Shown here one piece after another: positions 1 through 9,262 of a stretch of 64,000 nt of DNA (position 1 is its first letter; each line of letters starts with the position of its first letter). Under the pieces are notes generated by a model. The model made no database searches and was not told where the DNA came from. It saw only the letters and a list, made by a program, of their open reading frames with translations. This stretch comes from Arthrobacter cupressi (GTDB lineage Bacteria > Actinomycetota > Actinomycetes > Actinomycetales > Micrococcaceae), in assembly GCF_900099975.1 (NCBI RefSeq), contig NZ_FNEI01000003.1, positions 92,088 through 156,087 on the forward strand, read 5' to 3'. Made by a program: the position numbers and the translations under genes.

Positions 1-252
1 CGGATCGCTGACTTCCGAATTTTCAGTGATTCCCCCGAACGTCAGTTGGGCAGGGTTTTCGGTGCAATCACCGTCACCATTCGTGCACTCTTACATGACG
101 TGGCTCCTTGCGCAACGGTCCTTCGTGATCGTGCGTCAGGCCGCATTGGTCCGGATGGCTCGAGATTGTGGTGCGTAATATTTGGCGGAAAACGGAGCGG
201 AAAAGGCTATCAAAGGTTGCCGTGATTCAATTTTAGTTCGTTAGCCTAACGT
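1..252. other. Leading non-coding or truncated sequence, unassigned
   Basis: No convincing gene is seen. Reading frame 1 is open from the window edge to a TGA at 223-225 (about 74 codons), but its codon use is not typical of the neighbours and I recognise nothing in it, so it could be the end of a gene that starts outside the window or chance. The stretch is visibly more AT-rich than most of the window. A 13-bp palindrome lies at its right end. Confidence 0.3.
239..251. promoter_or_regulatory. 13-bp palindrome upstream of secreted-protein pseudogene
   Basis: The sequence CGTTAG-C-CTAACG is a perfect inverted repeat around one central base, directly in front of the disrupted secreted-protein gene. 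It could be an operator or simply part of a degenerate promoter region; no partner copy was noticed. Confidence 0.3.
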
Positions 253-1273
253 CTGAAAGTTAGAGCGTTGTTTACCTTGGTTACTGTTGGGGCAGTCACC
301 ATGTCACTTTTGGGCCCGGCTAATACCGCCGTGGCCTCCGAGAACACCACCGAAGATTCGTCCAGCACACAGGAAAGTACCCAGACCGCGACGGAGTCGG
401 TGGATAGCCTGGCGGCGGCCGTTGACGCCGCCACCTCCCCCGAACTCTCAACGCTCGACGTGTCAGCCATCGCGACGCCGAGCGGTTTGACTGCCGAGTC
501 GGGCCCCGTCGAAACCAGGATTCCGGTCGACGCGACCGAACCCGTTTCCTCTACTCTTGCCACTTCGGAAGGCGAAGTCGAGATCAGCGTGGGCATTGGC
601 GACGCTTCAGACGATCTCAGTGGCGTTCTGGCGGCGGATGGAACTGTTGTTTATCTTGCTCCGGGCGGCACATCGCACACCGTGCAACCGACTCTTGAGG
701 GGTTCCGCATTCATTCCGTCATCGAAGATGCAGGTGCATCCACCGAGATTGTGCATGACATCAATTTGCCTGAAGGAGCGAAACTCGTCCCGGCGAAGGA
801 TATGCCGCAGACTGGGGATGCTCAGGCCGCGGCTGGAGCCGTTTACGTTGTTGGCGCAGATGGATCAACTATCGGGGGCGTTCATGTCTCCTTGGGCGAA
901 AGACGCAGAGGGAAGGGATGTCGCCACTCGATACGAGATCGATTCCGGAAAGCTGGTGCAGTTCGTTGAGCATCAAGCTGCAGGGATTGCATACCCGGTC
1001 GTTGCCGATCCGCAGTTCGGCTGGGCGGGATGGTTCCCTGTGGTGAAATTCAATCGGGCAGAAACGGCAGCTTCCACAACTGCCATCGGTGTACTGAAGG
1101 TTTGTGGCAAGATCGCCCGGGGTTTGCCAGTCGGCCTTGCAGCATGCGGAATTTCAGCAGTGCAGATCGCAATTCAGGCCGTCATTGCCAACTCCAGAGG
1201 GGAATGCATCCAGCTCGCACCAGCGCCGATTGGAGCCATGGCGTTCCGATATACTGGCGGATATTGCCGCTAG
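253..1273 (+). pseudogene. Secreted Arthrobacter-type protein, frameshifted
   Basis: Two overlapping frames make one protein. Frame 1 (TTG at 268, possibly CTG at 253) gives a signal-peptide-like start with a cleavage-like GPANTAVA, then an acidic Ser/Thr/Ala-rich region up to GGVHVS near position 890. The sequence then continues in frame 2 with PWAKDAEGRDVATRYEID and AYPVVADPQFGW, ending at 1273. The pairing 'PWAKDA...TRYE...V...AYPVVADP' is a recurring secreted-protein module in Arthrobacter relatives, which is why I join the two frames. Moving from frame 1 to frame 2 needs a 2-base loss or 1-base gain in the short C/T run near 890-893. The C-terminal part (Cys-containing, Gly/Ala-rich) has no recognised function. 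A sequencing error cannot be excluded. Confidence 0.6.
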
Positions 1274-1291
1274 ATTTTGGGAAGAGTTAAA

Positions 1292-1531
1292 GTGCTGAAC
1301 TATTTTCGCGAGCGGCAACAAGCGCTCGAAGTCAACCCGCAGCGCCGCGCCATCGGTTATGTATCCGGTGCCGTGGTTGTCGCGTTGATGGTATTGGTCT
1401 TTGTTGGGATCATTCCTCAATGGATTTTCTGGGCAGCGTTCGCCGCGTCCTGCGTCTTGGACATAACTCTGACCAGAAAATGGGTCCGGGATGATGCGCT
1501 GAAGGCGCACCAAGCCGACCATCCCCGTTGA
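1292..1531 (+). CDS. Small membrane protein, hypothetical
   Basis: This 79-residue protein starts at a GTG preceded by GGGAAGAG; a TTG start 15 bases earlier is possible but has no ribosome binding site. After a charged N-terminus (YFRERQQALEVNPQRR) come two hydrophobic segments separated by a short IPQW turn, then a basic tail (TRKWVRDDALKAHQ). It lies 18 bases behind the frameshifted secreted protein, so the two were probably co-transcribed. I do not recognise a family. Confidence 0.55.
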   Translation: MLNYFRERQQALEVNPQRRAIGYVSGAVVVALMVLVFVGIIPQWIFWAAFAASCVLDITLTRKWVRDDALKAHQADHPR

Positions 1532-1576
1532 TACAACCGGCCACGGTAGCGCGCAGATGATCTGACTGTTGTCTCT

Positions 1577-1603
1577 GGCCCGGGTGTTCCAAACAGCCGG
1601 GCC
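1577..1603. terminator. Hairpin between convergent genes
   Basis: GGCCCGG and CCGGGCC form a 7-bp stem; inside it TGTT pairs with AACA across a three-base loop after one mismatch. It sits between a rightward gene ending at 1531 and a leftward gene ending at 1648, where a bidirectional terminator is expected. There is no T-run. Confidence 0.45.
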
Positions 1604-1647
1604 GGAGAGGCATTTGGGGGAAGGCGTTAGGCGCGCCCGAAAACCCA

Positions 1648-2067
1648 CTAGTGGTGGTGCCCGTGCCCTTCCGCCCCGTGTGCATGGCCTTCCGCATCAT
1701 GGGCTCCGGCCGCGATGCCGGCGGCCTCGGCGAGGTGCTGCCATCCGGCGTCGCTGAGGGCGTGGTAGCTGATGTGCAGTTCACCCGCCGGGCCCTTGGT
1801 CGCGTCGGTATCCCGTAGTTCGAGGGCCGAAACGAGTTTCTCGGCAGCCGTGAGGAACGCCTGGACCTGCGGGTTGAGCCGATCCGGCCACCGGGTGGCG
1901 GCGACCGCGATCCGTGCGTTGCCGATCAGCGCGGCCCAGTTGCGGTCGATCTTCGGCGCCGGGCCGGTGAGGTTGGTGGCGATGCCGTGGAAGCCGACGT
2001 TGTCTATGAACGCGAGCGCGGCGAGGACGCCGGCGGTTCCTTGGTCGCGGCTGTCATGAGGGTCCAT
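1648..2067 (-). CDS. Hypothetical protein with His-rich C-terminus
   Basis: This is a 139-residue soluble protein with no signal peptide. The ATG at 2067 is preceded by GAGGAGAGCAACC, a good ribosome binding site. The body looks helical and includes RWPDRLNPQVQAFLTAAEKL; the last 25 residues carry eight histidines, ending HGAEGHGHHH, a typical metal-coordinating tail. I do not recognise the fold. A metal-storage or metallochaperone role is only inferred from the tail. It is divergent from the monooxygenase gene at 2259. Confidence 0.6.
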   Translation of the reverse strand: MDPHDSRDQGTAGVLAALAFIDNVGFHGIATNLTGPAPKIDRNWAALIGNARIAVAATRWPDRLNPQVQAFLTAAEKLVSALELRDTDATKGPAGELHISYHALSDAGWQHLAEAAGIAAGAHDAEGHAHGAEGHGHHH

Positions 2068-2258
2068 GGTTGCTCTCCTCTGTCGGATTCAGGATGCACC
2101 GCCGAGGTGGGCCGTTCAAGGCCCCACGAGCCGGTGGGAAGAAAGCAGGTGACCCGCCACACCCTTGAGGTGAGGAATTTACCGGCCACCCGCCGTCGTT
2201 GTCCCAAATGCGGCCGGATACGCGGCCGCCTGAACGCAATCGAAAGGCCGGCACCGAC

Positions 2259-3248
2259 GTGACTGTTCCCCTCTCCATCCTCGACCTGGCAATCATCGGC
2301 AAAGGCCAGACGGCGGCGGAGAGCTTCGCGGGCAGTGTCGCCATGGCGCAGCTCGCCGAGCGGCTTGGCTACCGGCGGATCTGGTACGCCGAGCACCACA
2401 ACATGAGCTCCATCGCCTCCTCCGCCACGAGCGTGCTGATCGCGCACGTCGCCGCCCACACCGAAAGCATCCGGCTGGGCGCCGGCGGGATCATGCTTCC
2501 CAACCACTCGCCGCTCACCATCGCCGAGCAGTTCGGCACCCTCGAAACCCTGCACCCGGGCCGGATCGACCTCGGCCTCGGCCGCGCCCCCGGCAGCGAC
2601 CAGAACACCATGCGCGCCCTGCGCAGGGACCCGACGGCGGCAGACACCTTCCCGCAGGACGTCCTGGAACTGCAGGGCTACTTGAGCGGTCCCAGCCGGA
2701 TCCAAGGCGTGGAAGCGACGCCGGGACGCGGCACGAACGTGCCGCTCTACATCCTCGGATCCTCGCTCTTCGGAGCGCGGCTTGCCGCCCAGCTCGGACT
2801 CCCGTACGCCTTCGCCTCGCACTTCGCGCCCGCCGCGCTGCAGGACGCCGTCGCCCTTTATCGCCGCGACTTCAAACCCTCGGAACAGCTCGCCGAACCT
2901 CACGTGATCGCCGGCGTGAATGTGGTGGCCGCGGAATCGGCACAGGAAGCGCAGCAGATGCACCTCGACGTGAAGCGGGCGCGCATCTCCACGTTCTTCG
3001 GCAACGGCCGCACCTTCACCGACGACGAAGCCGATCTCATCCTCGACTCTGCGCAGGGCCAGCACGTGGCCCAGATGATGAAGTACTCCGCGATCGGCAC
3101 CCCGGAAACCGTGCGGGAATACCTGGATGAATTTGCCCGGCACGCGGACGCGGACGAACTCATCGTGGCCCACCAAAGCACCGGCACCGAGAGCCGCCTG
3201 CGCTCCGTGGAACTCACCGCGCAGGCCGTGGGACTGGTGCGGGCATAA
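2259..3248 (+). CDS. LLM-class flavin-dependent oxidoreductase
   Basis: A luciferase-like monooxygenase of 329 residues, a usual family length. It starts at a GTG with CGAAAGG upstream and begins [20 protein letters not shown]. Family hallmarks are [12 protein letters not shown] (residues about 40-50), the [23 protein letters not shown] stretch, and [14 protein letters not shown] around residue 105. The family uses reduced FMN supplied by a separate reductase to oxygenate or reduce small molecules; the substrate cannot be read from the sequence. It ends 10 bases before the convergent PucR gene and is not clearly part of an operon. An upstream TTG at 2199 is open but lacks a ribosome binding site. 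Confidence 0.85.
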   Translation: MTVPLSILDLAIIGKGQTAAESFAGSVAMAQLAERLGYRRIWYAEHHNMSSIASSATSVLIAHVAAHTESIRLGAGGIMLPNHSPLTIAEQFGTLETLHPGRIDLGLGRAPGSDQNTMRALRRDPTAADTFPQDVLELQGYLSGPSRIQGVEATPGRGTNVPLYILGSSLFGARLAAQLGLPYAFASHFAPAALQDAVALYRRDFKPSEQLAEPHVIAGVNVVAAESAQEAQQMHLDVKRARISTFFGNGRTFTDDEADLILDSAQGQHVAQMMKYSAIGTPETVREYLDEFARHADADELIVAHQSTGTESRLRSVELTAQAVGLVRA

Positions 3249-3258
3249 GGTTTCGCGG

Positions 3259-4812
3259 CTACTTTTCCTGGTCCATCAGGACGCTCCGGCACGCCAGCTG
3301 CAGGGCAAGGCGGGCCTCCGGATCCGCGAGGTTGATGGCGATGAGCGACTGGATGCGCCTGATGCGGTCACTCACAGTGTTCCGGTGGACGTCGAGGATG
3401 GCCGCGGTCTCCGTGAGTGACGATTCGTTGTCCAGGAAGGTGTTTAGCGTCAGCAGGAGCTCGGGACCTGCCGCGAGGAGTGGGGCGAGCAGCTCCCGGG
3501 CTGCGGGCCGGAAGGTGTCCGTGCGGGTCCAGATCAGCAGCAGCTGGGCCATGTCCAAGCGGTCGACGTGGACGAAGTAGCCGGAGTTTTCCCTGGCGGC
3601 GGCGATCCGTGCTGCGTCGCCGGCTTCCTCGAGCGAGCGGACGATCCCTTCGTGCTGGGCCTGCAGGCGGCCGACGCCGAATTGAGTGGGGACTGTCGCG
3701 CCGAGTTCGTGTTGTGCGCGGCGCAACGCACTGCTGATCTTGCTGACCTCGGCCGGCCCGGGTTTCGAGGGGAAGCTGATCCATCCCGCCCAGCCGTCCG
3801 ACTGTTCGACGGTTGACGCCTCGATGTTCTCGCGCAGCAGCGCCCGATCCAGCTCCGGCTTTTTGGCCACCAGGTCCACGGGCTCGCGCGTGATGACCCT
3901 GAACGCCACATGGTAACCATCCAGCGCCCAGCCCAGTTCCCAGGCCTTGGCCCTGAACGATGGACTGATGTCACCCGCATGGTCGATCAGTTCTCCGAGC
4001 AGGGCCACCCGGTGCCTGGCATCGCGTTCGGCCTGCAGGCGCTGCCGGGACAACAGCTCCGAGACCGCAAGGGCCGCCAGACCCAGCGCCGCACGGATGG
4101 CAGCCTGCTCCTGGCCCAGGGCGGGGCCGAGGACCACCCGCAGCCGGGGCCCGGCGTCCACATGCCGGTGCACGGGACTGAAAATCTCCGTACGGGGCGT
4201 TTCCGGGCCCGCGGGGTTCGGCTCGGCCTCGGCTGGCGCGTCGTCAGCGGAGATGAGGTTTCCTGACGAATCGACGAGCGTCACTTGATGGCCTAGGACA
4301 ACGCCCAGCCGGGACAGCAGATGGCTGAGGCTGTCATGGGGCAACTCGCATTCGGCCGCCACGCGGGAAAGCAGCAGGCCTTGCAGGTGCGCTGCCCCCG
4401 ACAGGAGCTCCTGCGCCGCGACACCGAATTGCCAGGTGTTATGGACGGCCAGCACCACCAGCCCGAGGCGTCCGGCCAGCCGTTGGACGTTGGGCGGGAA
4501 GGTGCCGTCGTTGCTCGGCGGCTTTACGGCCAGGGCGGCGACGCCGGCGGCGGACGCAAGCGCGAGCAGGGCCTCGACGTCCCAGGAGACGCCGGCAGGC
4601 AAGGGTTCCAGCACAAGGAGGACGGAATCCTTGAGCGTTAGCGGATCGCCTTCAGCGTTCCGCAGCTCGCGGATGTGGCGATTGACCTCGGTCAGGTCGC
4701 CGGTCAGGGCAGCCAGCGAGGACGCCGTCCTGGCCCCCGGTTCACCTGCACTGCCGATGCAGCCGGCCGCGGCGTGATTCATGATTGACCCCAGCGGGAC
4801 CGGCGGAATCAT
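3259..4812 (-). CDS. PucR-family transcriptional regulator
   Basis: A 517-residue activator-type regulator. The C-terminal helix-turn-helix is clear: LTETAAILDVHRNTVSDRIRRI followed by ADPEARLALQLACR, the HTH_30 arrangement of PucR/CdaR proteins. The middle region (roughly residues 130-330) has the sensor-like sequence of this family. The ATG at 4812 has GGAG seven bases upstream; a start at 4872 is possible but weaker. It is the last gene of the permease-hydantoinase-DUF917 run on the same strand, so it probably senses the imported compound or its product and controls the operon. PucR proteins are best known from purine and allantoin catabolism. Confidence 0.85.
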   Translation of the reverse strand: MIPPVPLGSIMNHAAAGCIGSAGEPGARTASSLAALTGDLTEVNRHIRELRNAEGDPLTLKDSVLLVLEPLPAGVSWDVEALLALASAAGVAALAVKPPSNDGTFPPNVQRLAGRLGLVVLAVHNTWQFGVAAQELLSGAAHLQGLLLSRVAAECELPHDSLSHLLSRLGVVLGHQVTLVDSSGNLISADDAPAEAEPNPAGPETPRTEIFSPVHRHVDAGPRLRVVLGPALGQEQAAIRAALGLAALAVSELLSRQRLQAERDARHRVALLGELIDHAGDISPSFRAKAWELGWALDGYHVAFRVITREPVDLVAKKPELDRALLRENIEASTVEQSDGWAGWISFPSKPGPAEVSKISSALRRAQHELGATVPTQFGVGRLQAQHEGIVRSLEEAGDAARIAAARENSGYFVHVDRLDMAQLLLIWTRTDTFRPAARELLAPLLAAGPELLLTLNTFLDNESSLTETAAILDVHRNTVSDRIRRIQSLIAINLADPEARLALQLACRSVLMDQEK

Positions 4813-4880
4813 GGGCTGCTCCGGTTCTCCTCGATGTCCGGCGCGCTGCTGCGCAGGAGGCTGCTGTCCCATAATGCCAC

Positions 4881-4911
4881 TGCCGCGCCCCCGCTTAGTG
4901 GGAGCGCGGCA
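4881..4911 (-). terminator. Hairpin between DUF917 gene and PucR gene
   Basis: A 12-bp stem with one C-A mismatch (TGCCGCGCCCCC against GGGAGCGCGGCA, loop GCTTAGT) lies in the 114-base gap between two co-directional genes. There is no T-run, so it may be a partial terminator or an RNA-stability element that lowers regulator expression relative to the enzymes. Confidence 0.45.
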
Positions 4912-4926
4912 GGCGTTCGACGGCGG

Positions 4927-6069
4927 TCAGGCGCGGTAGCGCCCGATCGGCTCGGGGTGCTCCTCCGGCGTCCCGTCCCATCGGTGCGACGGGACGCCGT
5001 AGCCGAAGTATCCCGGCCCGGCCAGATCGAGGCCCTCGATGGTGTGCCAGCGGGGGTCGCTGGGTGCGGTCAGGACGCAGACGCGCTGCCCGTACCGCAG
5101 GTTTTCGGTGGTGACCGGCTCCGCGGATTCCGCGTCCACCACAATGATCAGGTCCGGCGTCGTGGTGACCACCGTGCCATCCCTGGTGGCCAATAGATGC
5201 TCGTTCTGGAAATGCAGGGAAAGGACGGAACCCGTATCGGGGCCCATACCCTCGATCATGGCCTGGCCCTTGGCAAAGCCGCCCGTGGTCTGCCGCTGCA
5301 AATCAGAGACCTTGCCGAGATGGACCACGCGGCCGCCGAGCGTTTCCGCCAGCACACCACAGGGGTTCAGATTGTTGTGCTGAGCGTTGGCAACGGCATC
5401 GCCGATGGCAATGGCGAAGGACATCGAGCCGGCTACGAAGCTCTCACGGGCCTGCGCGCCGGTCATGGCATACGTGCTGTTGAATGCGTTGCATCCCATC
5501 TCGATGGACGCCTGCCGGGCAAAGCGCTCGGCCCAGAAAGAGTCGATGGCTTCGATGACGAGCGTATTCCCCTTCTCATCGGCCAAGGCCATGGGTGTGG
5601 CCTGGATTCCGTACAGCGGCGCCATGCCCATCTGTATCTCGGGAAAGGCCCGTCCGATCAGGTCGCCGTCGATCAAAGGAATCCCCAACTGCGCGGCCGC
5701 CACAATGGGCAGCATGGAGTTTGACCCTCCGATCTCCAGGCAGGCCGTGTGGGTGGCAGTCCGGTTCACCGATGCCGCGAGCTTCTCGATGGTCAGATGC
5801 AGCTTCTCCACGGTGTCGAGCTTCTCCACGGACACCGTGGGCGCGCCGATCGCCGCAATGGGGACGATGAACGCATCATCTGGCAGTTCGTCGACGGAGA
5901 CAAGTTCCACGGGCCCGAACTCTTCGATTGCCTGTTTCGCCAGCAGGGCACCAACATAGGGATCGCCGCCGCCGCCCGTGCCGAGGATTGCCGCTCCGCG
6001 CGCCAGGGAATCAATGTCTTCAACAGTGATCCTCTTCAGCCTGCGGCCGTGTGTCGCTTCCAGGGTCAT
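4927..6069 (-). CDS. DUF917 family protein, hydantoinase partner
   Basis: A 380-residue DUF917 protein of full length. Near the N-terminus it has DIDSLARGAAILGTGGGGDP, the glycine-rich signature of the family, then ELPDDAFIVPIAAIGAPTV and LEIGGSNSMLPIVAAAQLG. DUF917 proteins accompany or are fused to hydantoinase/oxoprolinase-like enzymes; some members act on (thio)hydantoins. It begins one base after the upstream hydantoinase stop codon, so the two are co-translated and probably form one enzyme or act in sequence. The substrate is not determined by sequence. Confidence 0.85.
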   Translation of the reverse strand: MTLEATHGRRLKRITVEDIDSLARGAAILGTGGGGDPYVGALLAKQAIEEFGPVELVSVDELPDDAFIVPIAAIGAPTVSVEKLDTVEKLHLTIEKLAASVNRTATHTACLEIGGSNSMLPIVAAAQLGIPLIDGDLIGRAFPEIQMGMAPLYGIQATPMALADEKGNTLVIEAIDSFWAERFARQASIEMGCNAFNSTYAMTGAQARESFVAGSMSFAIAIGDAVANAQHNNLNPCGVLAETLGGRVVHLGKVSDLQRQTTGGFAKGQAMIEGMGPDTGSVLSLHFQNEHLLATRDGTVVTTTPDLIIVVDAESAEPVTTENLRYGQRVCVLTAPSDPRWHTIEGLDLAGPGYFGYGVPSHRWDGTPEEHPEPIGRYRA

Positions 6070-6070
6070 T

Positions 6071-7627
6071 TCATCTTCCTAACGTGAGGTTGCCGGCGGC
6101 CTTGACCCGGACGCGCATTGCGTTTCCGGGAAGGTAGGGGATTGGAATGGCTTCCTGCTCAACGATCGTCACTGTTTCCGGGCTGGCCCCGGCGGCAACT
6201 GCTCGGTCCACGGCCTCCTGCCGCGCGGATTCCATGGCGCGCTTCTGGTCGCCGTCCGCAATGTAGGACACGCGATCCACCTCGCCGCTGATCTGGGCGA
6301 TGGCGGCACCGTAGGCGTTGGCGACGTCAAAATTTTCAGGCCGGTAGATGGTGCCAAGGCCGTCCAGTTGTTCCGCCAGCAGGACGGATCCACCGCCGAC
6401 TGCGACCACTGGCAAAGGTGCGGACGAGGTCCGGATGCGGTCGGCAACGTCCGCAACGGCCCTGTCGATCTGTTCAAGAGCTGACCGCACCACGGCGTCA
6501 CTGATATGGGCCACCAAAGACGCATCACCGACGTCGGCCCTTCCGCTGCGGACGGCGATGTCCGTAGCTGTCAGGACAGACCCGCCGAAGACGAGCGACT
6601 CGTCGGTCAGCCGGTAGCCCACGGAATCCGGACCAACGGTTCCTTGATCGGTCCGCACCCGGGACCCGCCGCCGAGGCCCGCCGAGAGCACGTCGGGCAT
6701 GCGGAAGTTGGTGCGCAGGCCTGCGAGTCGCACGTGGGTGCTGGACTCACGCGGGAAACCGTTGACCAGGACGCCGACGTCGGTGGTCGTGCCACCGATG
6801 TCCACGATCAGGCAGTCGGAAAATCCGGAGAGCGCCGCCGCTCCGCGCATCGAGTTGGTGGGTCCGGAGGCGAACGTGGCCACGGGGTAGCGCCGGGTGT
6901 ATTCGATGTCCATCAGGGTGCCGTCGTTCTGGCTGACGTACAGCGGGGCGGTGATGCCTTGCTCGAGGACAGCCTTGGCGAGTCCGTCGACAATCCGGTT
7001 CGCCATTTCGGCGAGGGAGGCGTTGACGATGGTCGCGTTTTCCCGCTCCAGAAGCCCCACCCGGCCGATCTCGTGGGACAAGGTGACGGGGAACTCCGGA
7101 CCCAGTTCCTCGTGAAGAATGGACAGGGTCCGCTGCTCGAATTCATCGTTGACGGGCGAGAAGACGCTGGACACCGCCACGGAACGGATGCCGTGCGCCG
7201 CAAGGTCCGCCGCGTGCCGCCGGATCTCGTCGGGGTCGAAGGGGCTGATGGCGCGGCCGTCGAACTCGTGTCCGCCATGGGCCAGGTAGGCCCGGCCCTT
7301 GACCGCGCTGGTGAGGGCGCCGGGCCAGTCCGTGAACGGGGGCAGCGACGCCGTGGCGGGAAGTCCAAGCCGGATCGCCGCCGTTGGGCAGAGGTCCCGT
7401 GCCTCGATGAGGGCGTTGATGAAATGCGTGGTCCCGATCATCACGCCGCGGATGCGGTCCGGGCTGAAGCCGTTCAGCTCCTTCAGCGCGGTGAGGACCT
7501 GGGTGATGCCGCTGGTGACGTCCCGGGTGGTGGGGACTTTGGTGGAGGCGAGCACCTGCCCGCCGTCCAGCAGCACAGCGTCCGTGTTGGTGCCGCCGAC
7601 GTCAATGCCGATTCTCAGGCTGCTCAT
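6071..7627 (-). CDS. Hydantoinase/oxoprolinase family protein (HyuA-like)
   Basis: A 518-residue enzyme of the N-methylhydantoinase A/5-oxoprolinase group. It opens with LRIGIDVGGTNTDAVLLDGG, an actin/ASKHA-like phosphate-binding motif, and has LIVDIGGTTTDVGVLVNG near residue 275 and VAVGGGSVLLAEQLDG near residue 425. The family uses ATP to open five-membered cyclic amide rings. The ATG at 7627 overlaps the permease stop as ATGA, which fixes the start; a much longer open frame runs upstream but is the shadow of the permease gene. Together with the DUF917 protein it is the likely catabolic core of the operon. Confidence 0.87.
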   Translation of the reverse strand: MSSLRIGIDVGGTNTDAVLLDGGQVLASTKVPTTRDVTSGITQVLTALKELNGFSPDRIRGVMIGTTHFINALIEARDLCPTAAIRLGLPATASLPPFTDWPGALTSAVKGRAYLAHGGHEFDGRAISPFDPDEIRRHAADLAAHGIRSVAVSSVFSPVNDEFEQRTLSILHEELGPEFPVTLSHEIGRVGLLERENATIVNASLAEMANRIVDGLAKAVLEQGITAPLYVSQNDGTLMDIEYTRRYPVATFASGPTNSMRGAAALSGFSDCLIVDIGGTTTDVGVLVNGFPRESSTHVRLAGLRTNFRMPDVLSAGLGGGSRVRTDQGTVGPDSVGYRLTDESLVFGGSVLTATDIAVRSGRADVGDASLVAHISDAVVRSALEQIDRAVADVADRIRTSSAPLPVVAVGGGSVLLAEQLDGLGTIYRPENFDVANAYGAAIAQISGEVDRVSYIADGDQKRAMESARQEAVDRAVAAGASPETVTIVEQEAIPIPYLPGNAMRVRVKAAGNLTLGR

Positions 7628-8964
7628 GGTGCAGTTACCGGTTCTTCCTTGGTGGTGGTTTCTGTTGGGTGGTTGTCGCCGTAAGACTTCAGGAGGTTCA
7701 GCTTGCCGGCGATGATGTAGAGGAGGAACGCCGCGGCGAGCGAGTTGAAGGCCGGGAGCCCGAAGGTGACGAAGTAGCCCAGGACCGCTGAGATCGCCCA
7801 GATGATGAAGGTAGCGGGAATCCAGTTGGGCGATTCGGCTGGCGGAAGTCCCGAGTCCCTGGTGGCCTCGAGGAGGGGCCGCCACTTCCTGATGACGAAG
7901 TATTCGGCCATGATGATGCCGGCCACGGGCGGGAAGACGACGCCCAGCAGCATGAGGATGTCGATGAACTTGTCCAGGATCCCGGCCGCGGCCAGGACGG
8001 TTCCGACGACGCCGAGCAGCAGCGTGACGTGTCCGCGGTTCAGTCGTTTGTTCATGGCGCTGTTGAAGAAGGACACTACGCCGAGACCGGCACTGTAGAG
8101 GTTCCAGTCGTTGATCTTGGACGTGCCCAGGACGATGATCAGGATGCCGATCCAGCCCACCGAGGAGAAGATGATCTGAGTGACGTCGGCGGATTTCATG
8201 GCGTGGGCCAGCAGCACGCCGATCATGCCGATGGTGTAGTTGCCGAGGGTCATGCCGACGACGGTTTGTTTGACGACGTCGCCGGCGCTCCGGTTGTAGC
8301 GGGTCATGTCGGCCGTGATGACCGCCCCGAGGACGGCGCTTCCAGCGACGATGGTGGTAGCGGTGACGAAATCCAGCTGGGGGCCGGGAGGGGCATCGTT
8401 GATGAGCTGGCTGATGGAGTGGTTGCTGAGTTCTGCCCATGCCGCCCAGGCGATGAGGACCATGAACAGCGGTACGGTGATGTTGGCCAGCCACTGCATG
8501 GACTCAAAGCCGCGTACCACGATCAGCGTGACCACCAGGCCAAAGGCCAGCGACCAGGCCCAAGTGGGGATTTCGGGGACGATCTGGTTCAGCCCGGCTC
8601 CGGAAATCCCTGATTGGATCCCGAACCAGCCGATGAGGCTGATGCAGATGGCGAGGCCGAGGACCGATGCGCCGCCGCGGCCAAAGCCGGTCCAGCGGGC
8701 GAGCATCGATGTTGTGAGGCCTTGGCGCATGCCGGCGATGCCGACGAAAATCATGAGTGCTTCGACTATCAACGCGCCGACGGTAAACGCCCAGAAAGCG
8801 TCCCAGAAGGTCATTCCGAAGCCAAACGTTGCGCCGAGAAGAAACTGGCTCAGGTCAGAGGTTTGACCAAAGCGCTGGACCGCGATGCCGAACCAGTGTT
8901 TCCGCTTCGTTGCGGGAACCCTGGTGATGGGGTAGTCATCGTGCCCTGTTCCGGATGTGGACAT
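7624..8964 (-). CDS. NCS1-type nucleobase/hydantoin permease
   Basis: A polytopic protein of 446 residues with about twelve hydrophobic segments and the NCS1 features of cytosine permeases: FGQTSDLSQFLLGATFGFGM at the first helix, WFGIQSGISGAGLNQ, GAVITADMTRYNR, and INDWNLYSAGLG. It should import a ring compound with H+ or Na+. The ATG at 8964 lies nine bases after GAAAGGA; an ATG at 8973 abuts that site and is less likely. It is the first gene of the operon, so the imported compound is probably the substrate of the hydantoinase pair. Mhp1 hydantoin transporters belong to the same family. Confidence 0.88.
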   Translation of the reverse strand: MSTSGTGHDDYPITRVPATKRKHWFGIAVQRFGQTSDLSQFLLGATFGFGMTFWDAFWAFTVGALIVEALMIFVGIAGMRQGLTTSMLARWTGFGRGGASVLGLAICISLIGWFGIQSGISGAGLNQIVPEIPTWAWSLAFGLVVTLIVVRGFESMQWLANITVPLFMVLIAWAAWAELSNHSISQLINDAPPGPQLDFVTATTIVAGSAVLGAVITADMTRYNRSAGDVVKQTVVGMTLGNYTIGMIGVLLAHAMKSADVTQIIFSSVGWIGILIIVLGTSKINDWNLYSAGLGVVSFFNSAMNKRLNRGHVTLLLGVVGTVLAAAGILDKFIDILMLLGVVFPPVAGIIMAEYFVIRKWRPLLEATRDSGLPPAESPNWIPATFIIWAISAVLGYFVTFGLPAFNSLAAAFLLYIIAGKLNLLKSYGDNHPTETTTKEEPVTAP

Positions 8965-9262
8965 GACATGCATTCCTTTCGAGTGATTCACTTCACAGTA
9001 TCGACGGGTAGCTCGGCGGTCATTGGGCAATGTGCAGTGCTTGGCCTCCATTCGTATGCACATTGCACGGATTGACTTGGCGCTCCGGCTGACTTGCTAT
9101 CAGCGGAGACGAAGAAGGGGGCTTTTGAGGCCGCAAAGCATACCGCCGGACTTTTACGCGGCCCGGCTTGAGTCGCGGCTCGGCGGGGCCATAGAGTTCT
9201 CCTCATCACTCGGCGCTACGGCGCCGATCCTTCGCATCATTTCGTGAATAATTGGGGGCTAC
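8965..9262. other. Divergent promoter region, permease operon / surface protein
   Basis: No gene is supported in these 298 bases. They separate the leftward permease operon from the rightward repeat-rich surface protein, so promoters for both should lie here. I see no strong riboswitch or operator, only short GGCGC-rich inverted repeats near 9211-9224. Confidence 0.5.

Noticed and set aside
1..1550. Left edge as a genomic island or prophage
   Set aside because: GC is lower, but no integrase, attachment site or phage gene is seen, so the claim cannot be supported.
6071..8494. Long 807-residue version of the hydantoinase
   Set aside because: The first ~289 codons are a shadow of the permease gene; the ATG at 7627 overlaps the permease stop and matches the family N-terminus.
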